From Nitratireductor basaltis (GTDB lineage Bacteria > Pseudomonadota > Alphaproteobacteria > Rhizobiales > Rhizobiaceae): DNA of 64,000 bases. Both the position numbers and the translations under genes were made by a program. Location: assembly GCF_000733725.1 (NCBI RefSeq), contig NZ_JMQM01000001.1:1302001-1366000 (forward strand), written 5' to 3'. Shown one piece after another: positions 20,058 through 27,465 of this stretch. Position 1 is the first letter of the stretch; the number at the start of each line of letters is the position of its first letter. The notes below the pieces were generated by a model. The model ran no database searches. It had not been told where the DNA came from and saw nothing but the letters and a program-made list of their open reading frames with translations.

Positions 20058-21844
20058 CGCCCGTCCGCTTCCGCCGCATCCAACAAGCGAAGCTGAACGG
20101 AACGTGTGCAGTTCCAATGATTGAGCGAAAGCGTGCCTGCCGCGTGAATTGTCGCGCCCCTGCGCGGTAGCAGGAACTGGCCGAGATCGCTTTCGGCGGC
20201 ACGGAAGGCGATGGCCGGAAGCCTCGCGCCTGATTGCGATTGAAGTTCCACCTTCACATGCCCGTTGCCGACAACGCGAACATCCGAAATCCGGTGGCGA
20301 GGCACCGCAATGATGGGCGCTGCGTGACCTGCACCGAATGGGCCGGCCGCTTCCAGCCGCTCATAGAGCTCGACCGTCGCGCCATTGGCGGCAAGCGCTG
20401 CATCGATCTTGAGGCATTCCGCGTCGCGCAGCTTCGAGACGGAGCCTTCAGCCTTCTCATGGAAGAAGGCACGCAGATCTCCCAGCTTATCCTTCTGGAC
20501 GGTGATGCCTGCCGCCATGGCATGCCCCCCGCCCTTGACCAGAAGGCCCTCGTCAACTGCTTCGCGCACCAGCTTGCCCAGATCGAAACCGGAAATGGAG
20601 CGACCCGAACCGGTGCCCTTGCCGTTAACGTCGAAATGGATCGCGAATGACGGACGGCGGGCATGGTCCTTCAGCCGTGAGGCGATCAGGCCGACAATGC
20701 CGGGATGCCACTGGTCGCTGGCGGTAACCAGCACCGCCGGTCCATCACCATGAGCGAGTTCGGCATCGGCTTCTTCCTTCGCCTGCGCAAGCATCTGGGT
20801 TTCCATCGCCTGACGCTCCTGATTCAGCCGGTCGAGCGTCTGGGCAATCTCGCCGGCCTCACCTGCCTCGTCGCAGCAAAGCAGCGTGGAGCCAAGTGCA
20901 GCATTGCCGATGCGCCCGCCGGCATTGATGCGCGGACCCAGAAGGAAACCGAAGTGATAGGGGTTGAGTGGTTCACCGATGCGCGAGACCCGCGCGAGTG
21001 CGGCCATGCCGGGAGACTTCATCTGGCGGGCGGCCAGAAGTCCCTTCACCACGAAGGCCCGGTTTACGCCAATCAGCGGTACCACGTCACAGACCGTCGC
21101 CATCGCCACAAGGTCGAGCATGGACAGCATGTCATAGGGCGGTGCAGCACTTTGCCGCTCGCGCAGGACGCGCGTCGTGCGCACCAGTGTCAGGAAAACC
21201 ACACCAGCCGCGCAGAGATGGCCCTGCCCCGAAAGATCGTCCTCACGGTTTGGATTAACCACCGGTACGCCATGGGGCAGTGCGCCGCCAACCTGGTGGT
21301 GGTCGAGCACGACCACATCCGCGCCCGCCTCACGTGCCGCCGCGATGGCTTCCGCGCTGTTTGTTCCGCAATCGACGGTCACGATCAGCGAAGCGCGGGA
21401 GGCAAGGTCGCGCATGGCATCCGGATTGGGTCCATAGCCCTCGAAGATGCGATCGGGGATATAGATTTCGCCGGACACGCCGTGATGCTTCAGAAACAGC
21501 TTCATCATTGCCGACGAAACCGCGCCATCCACGTCATAGTCCCCGAAAATAGCCACCTTCTCGCGTCGCAGGACGGCATCAGCGATCCGCGAAGCTGCCG
21601 CATCCATGTCGGTCAGTGAAGACGGGTCTGGCAGAAGATCACGGATGGAAGGCGCAAGAAAGGCTTGAGCATCATCCACACCGACACCGCGTCCGGCCAA
21701 GACACGCGCCACGATATCCGGCAGCCCGTGGCTCTGCGCCATGGCGAGTGCGGCATTTTCCGCCCGCGGGTCGAGCCGGTGAACCCAGCCCATGCCGCGC
21801 GCGGATTTTTTCACGTCGAGAAAGAAGCGCTTTTCGCCCGTCAC
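20054..21844 (-). CDS. recJ: Single-stranded-DNA-specific exonuclease RecJ
   Basis: 596 residues. The 5'-3' ssDNA exonuclease used in recombination and mismatch repair. DHH-family metal motifs are DYDVDG (102-107) and DHH (181-183). The DHHA1 domain carries GGGHAMAAG, and an OB-fold region lies near the C-terminus. The start is GTG at 21844 after GGTGGTGAA. It follows glpX by 67 bp on the same strand and overlaps the patatin stop codon at its other end. Confidence 0.95.
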   Translation of the reverse strand: MTGEKRFFLDVKKSARGMGWVHRLDPRAENAALAMAQSHGLPDIVARVLAGRGVGVDDAQAFLAPSIRDLLPDPSSLTDMDAAASRIADAVLRREKVAIFGDYDVDGAVSSAMMKLFLKHHGVSGEIYIPDRIFEGYGPNPDAMRDLASRASLIVTVDCGTNSAEAIAAAREAGADVVVLDHHQVGGALPHGVPVVNPNREDDLSGQGHLCAAGVVFLTLVRTTRVLRERQSAAPPYDMLSMLDLVAMATVCDVVPLIGVNRAFVVKGLLAARQMKSPGMAALARVSRIGEPLNPYHFGFLLGPRINAGGRIGNAALGSTLLCCDEAGEAGEIAQTLDRLNQERQAMETQMLAQAKEEADAELAHGDGPAVLVTASDQWHPGIVGLIASRLKDHARRPSFAIHFDVNGKGTGSGRSISGFDLGKLVREAVDEGLLVKGGGHAMAAGITVQKDKLGDLRAFFHEKAEGSVSKLRDAECLKIDAALAANGATVELYERLEAAGPFGAGHAAPIIAVPRHRISDVRVVGNGHVKVELQSQSGARLPAIAFRAAESDLGQFLLPRRGATIHAAGTLSLNHWNCTRSVQLRLLDAAEADGR

Positions 21845-21911
21845 TTCACCACCACCTTTTCCAGATGGTCATGTGAAAGCTGACGGGCGCAATTGCAAGT
21901 GCGGTTCTTGA

Positions 21912-22898
21912 TCAGAACTTGTCGAGATCCTGGTGGCGCGCCTTGATCTCACGCACCGTGCCCGAAGACGAGCGCATCACGATCGTATGCGTCTGGATGG
22001 AATCGCGGCCAAATTTCACGCCAGCCAGCAAATTGCCGTCCGTCACGCCGGTCGCTGCGAAGAGCACGTCGCCAGAGGCCATTTCTTCCATGCGGTAGAC
22101 CTTCGCCGGATCGGAAATGCCCATCTTGGCAGCGCGTGCCACCTTTTCCTCGGTGTTGAGTTGCAGGCGACCCTGCATCTGGCCGCCGATGCAGCGCAGG
22201 GCTGCTGCCGCGAGAACACCTTCCGGCGCGCCGCCGATGCCCATATAAATGTCGATGCCGGTCTCGTCCGGATCAGTGGTGTGGATCACACCCGCCACGT
22301 CACCATCGCCGATCAGGCGGATGGCAGCGCCGGTAGCGCGCACTTCCTCGATCAGTCTTGCATGACGTGGGCGGTCGAGAATGCAGGCGGTGATTTCGGA
22401 CACCGGCACGCCCTTGGCCTTGGCCACTGACTCGATATTCTCTGCGGCAGGCGCGTCGAGATCAACGATGCCTTCGGGGTATCCCGGGCCGACCGCGATC
22501 TTTTCCATGTAGACATCCGGCGCGTAGAGCAGGCTTCCCCGCTCGGCAATCGCGATGACGGCCAGCGAGTTCGGCAGGTTCTTTGCGCAGATCGTGGTGC
22601 CCTCGAGCGGATCGAGCGCGATATCCACTTCCGGCCCTTCGCCCACGCCAACCTCTTCCCCGATATAAAGCATCGGCGCTTCGTCACGCTCGCCCTCACC
22701 GATCACGACCGTGCCCTGGATCGGCAGACGGTTCAGCTCCGAGCGCATGGCATCAACCGCCACCTGGTCGGCGGCCTTCTCATCCCCCCGTCCACGAAGC
22801 CGTGCAGCAGCAACAGCGGCACGCTCGGTCACGCGGACAAGCTCCAGGGTGAGAATCCGGTCAAGGCCGGCCTGAGGGGTCTTGGGCATATAGGTCAT
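21912..22898 (-). CDS. glpX: Fructose-1,6-bisphosphatase, class II
   Basis: 328 residues. A gluconeogenic phosphatase that hydrolyses fructose 1,6-bisphosphate. GlpX-family features are GTVVIGEGERDEAPMLYIGE, the metal site DPLEGTT near 100, IGDGDVAGVI and YMGIGGAPEGVLAAAAL. The first ATG (22898, MTYMPKTPQ) has GGAG 10 nt upstream and AAGGA closer; ATG 22889 is the alternative. In related genomes it usually follows hom directly. Here 1.4 kb of repeats separate the two, so it probably has its own promoter. Confidence 0.95.
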   Translation of the reverse strand: MTYMPKTPQAGLDRILTLELVRVTERAAVAAARLRGRGDEKAADQVAVDAMRSELNRLPIQGTVVIGEGERDEAPMLYIGEEVGVGEGPEVDIALDPLEGTTICAKNLPNSLAVIAIAERGSLLYAPDVYMEKIAVGPGYPEGIVDLDAPAAENIESVAKAKGVPVSEITACILDRPRHARLIEEVRATGAAIRLIGDGDVAGVIHTTDPDETGIDIYMGIGGAPEGVLAAAALRCIGGQMQGRLQLNTEEKVARAAKMGISDPAKVYRMEEMASGDVLFAATGVTDGNLLAGVKFGRDSIQTHTIVMRSSSGTVREIKARHQDLDKF

Positions 22899-23059
22899 GT
22901 CCTTAATTCTCCAGATGGGCGTCCTGCTGTCCAAGCAGTTGCACGCATTCGGGCTTCCTTCTGACAAAGAGCAGGATGCACGGCAAGTGCCGGCGCCTGT
23001 TGGCAACAGTTATGAATCGATTAGATGCGGGTGGGAGGTGGGGAATGGTGAATGGTTGG

Positions 23060-23087
23060 TAGTTGGTAGTAAGTAGTGGGTAGTGGG
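23060..23087. repeat. Heptad repeat run, locus B
   Basis: Four exact 7-nt units: TAGTTGG, TAGTAAG, TAGTGGG, TAGTGGG. The last 14 bases are identical to those of locus A near 16884. A looser G-rich run (GGTGGGGAATGGTGAATGG) leads into it. No spacer-like unique sequence separates the units. Confidence 0.7.
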
Positions 23088-23109
23088 CCGAGAGATATCC
23101 ACTCTTCAC

Positions 23110-23336
23110 GCTCCCCTCTGTCCTGCCGGACTGCGCTCCGCTTGCTCCGCGCGTTCGGGCGCTGACAAAGCCAAATCGTTGGCTTTGTCTTGACCTGCGG
23201 TCAACCGCTACTCACCCCCCACGGGTGGAGAGATTGGCTGGCATAGATGTCACGCTTATCCTTCCGGATGTGGCGCCGACATGGCCGCGAGAGATCTCCC
23301 CCCATGTGGGGGAGATGTCCGGCAGGACAGAGGGGG
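23110..23336. repeat. Mosaic palindromic intergenic repeat, copy 1 (with internal insertion)
   Basis: The ends are inverted: CTCCCCTCTGTCCTGCCGGA (23111) against TCCGGCAGGACAGAGGGGG (23318). The core GAGATTGGCTGGCATAGATG to TGGCCGCGAG matches copy 2 with a single difference over about 60 bp. Relative to copy 2 the left arm carries about 85 extra bases. These contain a perfect 11-bp hairpin (GACAAAGCCAA / TTGGCTTTGTC at 23164-23189) and TTGACC-TGC-GGTCAA at 23190. Rhizobial genomes carry many such elements; small ORFs inside them are often mis-annotated as proteins. Confidence 0.82.
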
Positions 23337-23419
23337 CGCGCAGGTGCGAGAACCTTCAATCCGATTGCCCACACCCCATCATGACCACGCCCGCGAAACC
23401 GCGTCTGGTTATTGTCAAA

Positions 23420-23745
23420 GAACCGGGAAGACGGGCGGCCACAGTGACGCCAGTCTGAGTATCGTAAATGCGACCCTGAGGCCGCCCGTCCGGCCGCTGT
23501 CCCACCGTCGGTCGGTCACTCCGGCACCGCCTGCTGATCCCGACTGCACCTTCTTCAGGTGGTCTTTGCCGGGCAGGCGTTGCCCTTGCGGGTTCTCCGC
23601 AGCTTTCGCATCGTCTGTCACCCGATGCTACCGGCCGCCGACCTGTCGCAGGCCCTCACATGCTTCGGGTACCGAACCCGAAGGGGAGGCTGCCGCCGCC
23701 CTCCCCGACAGCCCGGTGCGCATCCGGGTTCCCGTGAGGGCGATG
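23420..23745. other. Densely self-complementary block, possible structured RNA
   Basis: Consecutive perfect stems include GACGGGCGGCC / GGCCGCCCGTC (23430 and 23480, 11 bp). CTGTCG / CGACAG (23643 and 23706) encloses TTCGGGT / ACCCGAA and GGGGAGG / CCTCCCC, a small multibranch fold. CCCGG / CCGGG follows near 23713. Read on the minus strand, the 11-bp stem is followed by TTCCCGGTTCTTTG, a weak terminator-like tail. A 68-codon frame on the minus strand (23621 to 23415) starts with GTG and has no ribosome site. I cannot assign it to a known RNA family. Confidence 0.35.
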
Positions 23746-23785
23746 GGAGGAAGTGTAGTGCGGGTTGGGATGGCGGGGATGAAGT

Positions 23786-23820
23786 GAGTGAATAGTGAGT
23801 AGTGAATAGCGAATAGGGAG
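23786..23820. repeat. Heptad repeat run, locus C
   Basis: Five units in exact 7-nt register: GAGTGAA, TAGTGAG, TAGTGAA, TAGCGAA, TAGGGAG. It is preceded by GGATGAAGTG, which also precedes locus A at 16866, so the flank as well as the units is shared. Confidence 0.7.
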
Positions 23821-24025
23821 GGCCTTCATCAGCGCCGTTATTTCATGGTTTGACCATGGGTTTCAGGGCTTTGCGGTGGATGGAGGGTGGTGGAGGCGGA
23901 GATGGAGTGCATGCTGAGGTGGTCGAGTTTTATCCTCGCCGTTCCGGCATGGGTCTATGGTTCGGGACCGAGGATGGCGAGGTGTGCGGTATGCGCGGGT
24001 GAGGATAGGTTTGCGCCCTTTCACG

Positions 24026-24172
24026 CCCCCCTCTGTCCTGCCGGACATCTCCCCCACGAGTGGGGAGATTGGCTGGCATAGATGTCTCGCTTATCCTTCC
24101 GGATGTGGCGCCGACATGGCCGCGAGTGATCTCCCCCCTTGTGGGGGAGATGCCTGGCAAGGCAGAGGGGGG
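24026..24172. repeat. Mosaic palindromic intergenic repeat, copy 2 (compact form)
   Basis: 147 bp with long inverted ends. CCCCCCTCTGTCCTGCCGGA plus CATCTCCCCCAC at the left mirror GTGGGGGAGATGCCTGGCAAGG plus CAGAGGGGGG at the right, with a few mismatches. The core is that of copy 1. There is no transposase, and no target duplication is obvious by eye. It could fold into a long stem in RNA or be a MITE-like or RIME-like mobile remnant. Confidence 0.85.
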
Positions 24173-24265
24173 TCTCTTGGGGTGGCCCCTCGAAGTTCGA
24201 GCCCTCCTCCGTCATTTTGGCCGAGTGGAGCGAAAACCGAGCCCTCGCTCCTCGTCGCTCTTCGA

Positions 24266-24298
24266 ACATCCCGGATAGCCTTCGGCTTCCGGGATGTC
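24266..24298 (-). terminator. Hairpin downstream of hom
   Basis: ACATCCCGGA / TCCGGGATGT is a perfect 10-bp stem beginning 9 bp after the hom stop. The inner AAGCCGAAGGC-type sequence extends it. No T run follows on the minus strand, so it may be a transcript-stabilising hairpin rather than an intrinsic terminator. Confidence 0.5.
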
Positions 24299-24306
24299 CT
24301 GTTGGA

Positions 24307-25617
24307 TCAGGCCGCGCGTTCGATGCGGATGACCTGGGCCTTGTCGACGAGGTGACCGTCCCTGGTGATGCCGTCGACGGCCTTGCGGACGGCGGCTTCC
24401 GTGGTTTCGTGCGTGACAAGGATGACGGTCTTGTGCTGGTCGGCGGTGGCATCACCGTGCTGGACGATGGATTCCAGCGAGATTTCGCTGTCGGCCATGC
24501 GCTTGGCGATTGCGGCGAAGACGCCGGTGCGGTCGTGGACCGTCAGGCGGATGAAATAGCCGCCGGCATGGGAGCGCATGCGGGCGCGTTTGTAAGGAGT
24601 GAGTTCCCTGGCGGGCCAGCCAAAGACGGGACCGTGCTGGAAACCCGGGCGGCTCTTGGCGATGTCGGCAATGTCGCCGGTAACCGCGGAGGCCGTGGCA
24701 TCGCCACCCGCACCTGGGCCGGTCAGAAGGAGTTCGCCGAGATAATCGGTCTCGACCGCCACAGCATTTGTCACGCCGTGGACCTGCGCGATGACCGAGC
24801 TTGTGGGCACCATGGTCGGATGCACGCGCTGCTCGATGCCGCTGTCGGTCTTCACCGCAACGCCCAGAAGCTTGATGCGGAAACCGAGATCGGAAGCCGC
24901 GCGGATATCCGCCTGGGTGATGTTGGAAATGCCTTCCATATAGATGTCATCGGCGGAAATCCTGCAGCCGAAGGCAAGGCTGGTGAGGATCGACAGCTTG
25001 TGGGCCGTGTCGTGGCCTTCGATATCAAAGGTCGGATCGGCTTCGGCGTAACCGAGACGCTGCGCGTCCTTCAGGCAATCCTCGAAGGAAATACCCTCGG
25101 CTTCCATCCTCGTGAGGATGTAGTTGCAAGTGCCGTTCATGATGCCGAAGACGCGGCTGACCTGATTGCCGGCCAGCGCCTCGCGCATGGTCTTGATGAT
25201 GGGAATGCCGCCAGCAACTGCGGCCTCGTAGTTCAGCAGAACGCCCTTCTTTTCCGCGGCTGCCGCCAGTGAGACGCCGTGGCGCGACAGAAGCGCCTTG
25301 TTGGCGGTGACGACATGCTTGCCCGCTTCGAGCGCGGCCTTGACCGACGCACGTGCCGGGCCATCCTCACCGCCGATCAGCTCGACAAAGACCTCTATGT
25401 CCTGTGAGCGCGCCAGCTCAACCGAATCATCGAACCAGCGGGCATTTGAAACATCCACGCCGCGGTCGCGATTGCGGTCGCGGGCGCTGACGCCGGTGAC
25501 GACGATCTCGCGTCCACACTGGCGGGTCAGCTCCTGCGCCTTTGCGTCAAGCATTCGAATGACGCTGGCCCCTACGGTACCAAGGCCGGCGATTCCAATG
25601 CGCAAGGCGTCTGCCAT
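24307..25617 (-). CDS. hom: Homoserine dehydrogenase
   Basis: 436 residues. It reduces aspartate semialdehyde to homoserine for threonine and methionine synthesis. The N-terminal Rossmann motif is GIAGLGTVGASVI (8-20). The catalytic region contains TANKALL, YEAAVAGGIPII, GIMNGTCNYILT and the substrate-site LGYAEADPTFDIEG. The last 80 residues form an ACT domain (FIRLTVHDRTGVFAAIAKRM), which suggests feedback control by an amino acid, probably threonine. It follows the aminotransferase gene by 59 bp and is probably cotranscribed with it. Confidence 0.96.
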   Translation of the reverse strand: MADALRIGIAGLGTVGASVIRMLDAKAQELTRQCGREIVVTGVSARDRNRDRGVDVSNARWFDDSVELARSQDIEVFVELIGGEDGPARASVKAALEAGKHVVTANKALLSRHGVSLAAAAEKKGVLLNYEAAVAGGIPIIKTMREALAGNQVSRVFGIMNGTCNYILTRMEAEGISFEDCLKDAQRLGYAEADPTFDIEGHDTAHKLSILTSLAFGCRISADDIYMEGISNITQADIRAASDLGFRIKLLGVAVKTDSGIEQRVHPTMVPTSSVIAQVHGVTNAVAVETDYLGELLLTGPGAGGDATASAVTGDIADIAKSRPGFQHGPVFGWPARELTPYKRARMRSHAGGYFIRLTVHDRTGVFAAIAKRMADSEISLESIVQHGDATADQHKTVILVTHETTEAAVRKAVDGITRDGHLVDKAQVIRIERAA

Positions 25618-25676
25618 GGGGGATGTCCCTCCGGTTCTTCAGTTCTATCGAATGATGGAGCTTGCCGGCGCCGCGT

Positions 25677-26894
25677 CTAGCGACGCGCGGCGAGCGAAAC
25701 GACGTTGTCTGCGCTTTCGCCTGCGGATGCAAGGAAGCGCTTGATGGAGCGGGCTGCCTGGCGGATTCGATGCTCGTTTTCCACAAGGGCAATGCGCACA
25801 TAGTCGTCGCCATGCTCGCCAAAGCCAACGCCCGGCGCGACCGCGACATCGGCCTTTTCAACGAGCAGCTTTGAAAACTCGAGCGAACCCATGGCGCGGA
25901 AGGGCTCGGGAATCGGTGCCCAGGCAAACATGGTGGCGGGCGGCGGCGGCACGTCCCAGCCGGCGCGCGCGAAGGAATCGACCAGCACATCGCGGCGGCG
26001 GTGATAGATCTGGCGAACCTCCTCGATCTCGGTGCCATCGGAGTTCAGCGCGGCGGCAGCGGCAACCTGGATGGGCGTGAAAGCACCGTAATCCAGATAG
26101 GATTTGACGCGCGACAATGCAGCGATCAGCCGCTCGTTGCCGACTGCAAAGCCCATGCGCCAACCGGGCATGGAGAAGGTCTTGGACATGGAGGTGAACT
26201 CCACCGCAACATCCATGGCGCCTGGCACCTGCAGCACCGAAGGCGGCGGGTTGCCGTCGAAATAGATCTCCGAATAGGCAAGGTCCGACAGGATGATGAT
26301 GTCGTGCTTGCGCGCAAACGCCACCACGTCCTTGTAAAAGTCGAGATCGGCGGTGAAGGCCGTCGGATTGGCCGGATAGTTCAGGATCAGCGCGAGCGGC
26401 TTGGGGATCGAATGGCGCACGGCGCGCTCAAGCGCGGGAATGAAGCCGTCGTCGGGCTCGGCCTGCATGGAGCGGATGACACCGCCCGACATGATGAAGC
26501 CGAAAGCGTGGATCGGATATGTAGGGTTCGGACACAACACCACGTCGCCTGGCGCGGTGATGGCCTGCGCCATATTGGCGAAGCCTTCCTTGGAACCGAG
26601 AGTGGCGACAATCTGCGTTTCGGGATCAAGCTTCACGCCAAATCGACGCGCGTAATAGGCGGCCTGTGCTCGGCGCAGGCCCGGAATGCCCCGCGAGGAG
26701 GAATAGCGGTGGGTGCGCGGGTCCTTCACCACATCGCACAGCTTGTCCACGATGGACTGGGGCGTCGGCAGATCGGGATTGCCCATGCCAAGATCGATAA
26801 TGTCTGCACCACGCGAACGCGCGCTCGCCTTCAGCCGGTTTACCTGCTCGAATACGTAAGGCGGGAGCCTGCGGACCTTGTGAAACTCTTCCAT
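25677..26894 (-). CDS. Class I aminotransferase, AlaC/LL-diaminopimelate type
   Basis: 405 residues from ATG 26894 (MEEFHKVRRLPPYVFEQVNR, the usual family start, with GGAAG 6 nt upstream). An ATG 27 bp further upstream is the alternative. It is a fold-type I PLP enzyme with LGMGNPDLPTP, NYPANPT and the PLP lysine Lys238 in SMSKTFSMPGWRMGF. The closest group is glutamate-pyruvate aminotransferase AlaC and its relatives, some used in diaminopimelate synthesis. The position before hom suggests a role in aspartate-family or alanine metabolism, which is inferred. Confidence 0.9.
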   Translation of the reverse strand: MEEFHKVRRLPPYVFEQVNRLKASARSRGADIIDLGMGNPDLPTPQSIVDKLCDVVKDPRTHRYSSSRGIPGLRRAQAAYYARRFGVKLDPETQIVATLGSKEGFANMAQAITAPGDVVLCPNPTYPIHAFGFIMSGGVIRSMQAEPDDGFIPALERAVRHSIPKPLALILNYPANPTAFTADLDFYKDVVAFARKHDIIILSDLAYSEIYFDGNPPPSVLQVPGAMDVAVEFTSMSKTFSMPGWRMGFAVGNERLIAALSRVKSYLDYGAFTPIQVAAAAALNSDGTEIEEVRQIYHRRRDVLVDSFARAGWDVPPPPATMFAWAPIPEPFRAMGSLEFSKLLVEKADVAVAPGVGFGEHGDDYVRIALVENEHRIRQAARSIKRFLASAGESADNVVSLAARR

Positions 26895-26992
26895 GATGGT
26901 CTTCCGTGGTGGTGTTGGCATGCTTCTTATACGCCTTCGGCGCGAAGCGAGATAGGGCGTTTGAAGGCGTGAGCGTTCGGCTGCAGGGTAAA

Positions 26993-27367
26993 TTATTGCC
27001 CCTGGGTCGCCTCGATCTGGGTCAGCTTTGCGCCGGCATGGCTGCGCGCGAGGCGACGAAGGCGTGCCTGCTCCGCTCGGGCGGCTGCCGCCGACGGACC
27101 TTTCGCCTGCGCTCGTCGCGCCAGTTCGAGCTCTGCAGCCAATGCGGCCCGCTCGGCATCGTCGATCTGGCGTGTCGCGGCGACAGGTGCAACATTCAGA
27201 TTGGGATAGCCGTCGGGCTGGGTTGCATAACCGGGCTGAAGGGCTGCTTCGGGCGCGGTATCAACCAGATTCGCGCCGCTGCATGCGCTGAGCGCCGGTA
27301 GCGCTGCCGCAATGGCGGCCAGAGCGGCAATTCGGTTTAAATTTGCGCGTCTTGCAGCGATTTTCAT
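26993..27367 (-). CDS. Small lipoprotein of unknown function
   Basis: 124 residues. The N-terminus has basic residues, a hydrophobic core and the lipobox LSAC (cysteine near residue 29), so it should be lipidated. A short linker with Gly, Tyr and Pro is followed by a charged Ala/Arg/Glu-rich helix (about residues 68-110, DDAERAALAAELELARRAQ). I do not recognise a family. Single gene, divergent from phaC. Confidence 0.75.
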   Translation of the reverse strand: MKIAARRANLNRIAALAAIAAALPALSACSGANLVDTAPEAALQPGYATQPDGYPNLNVAPVAATRQIDDAERAALAAELELARRAQAKGPSAAAARAEQARLRRLARSHAGAKLTQIEATQGQ

Positions 27368-27465
27368 ATTGTTTTCCCGATGCGCGCACTACTGTGCCTG
27401 ACGAAGGAGAGACTCCTTTTGCTTCAATATGTCAACATGGCGACCGAACGAGGTCCAGCGCGAAT

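Larger units (their letters stand above)
22899..24306. other. Gene-free repeat island between hom and glpX
   Basis: 1,408 bp without a credible gene. In order it holds a TAGTnnn heptad run (23060-23087), a composite mosaic repeat with internal hairpins (23110-23336), a densely self-complementary block (23420-23745), a second heptad run (23786-23820), the second copy of the mosaic repeat (24026-24172) and a 10-bp hairpin just after hom (24266-24298). Open frames here are short, lack ribosome sites and follow the repeats on both strands. It interrupts an otherwise conserved gene order. Confidence 0.8.

Noticed and set aside
23415-23621. 68-codon minus-strand ORF in the repeat island as a gene
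   Set aside because: GTG start without a ribosome site, low-complexity translation, and it coincides with strong hairpins.
16868-23820. The heptad runs as a CRISPR array
   Set aside because: Repeat units follow each other with no unique spacers, are only 7 nt long, and no cas genes are present.
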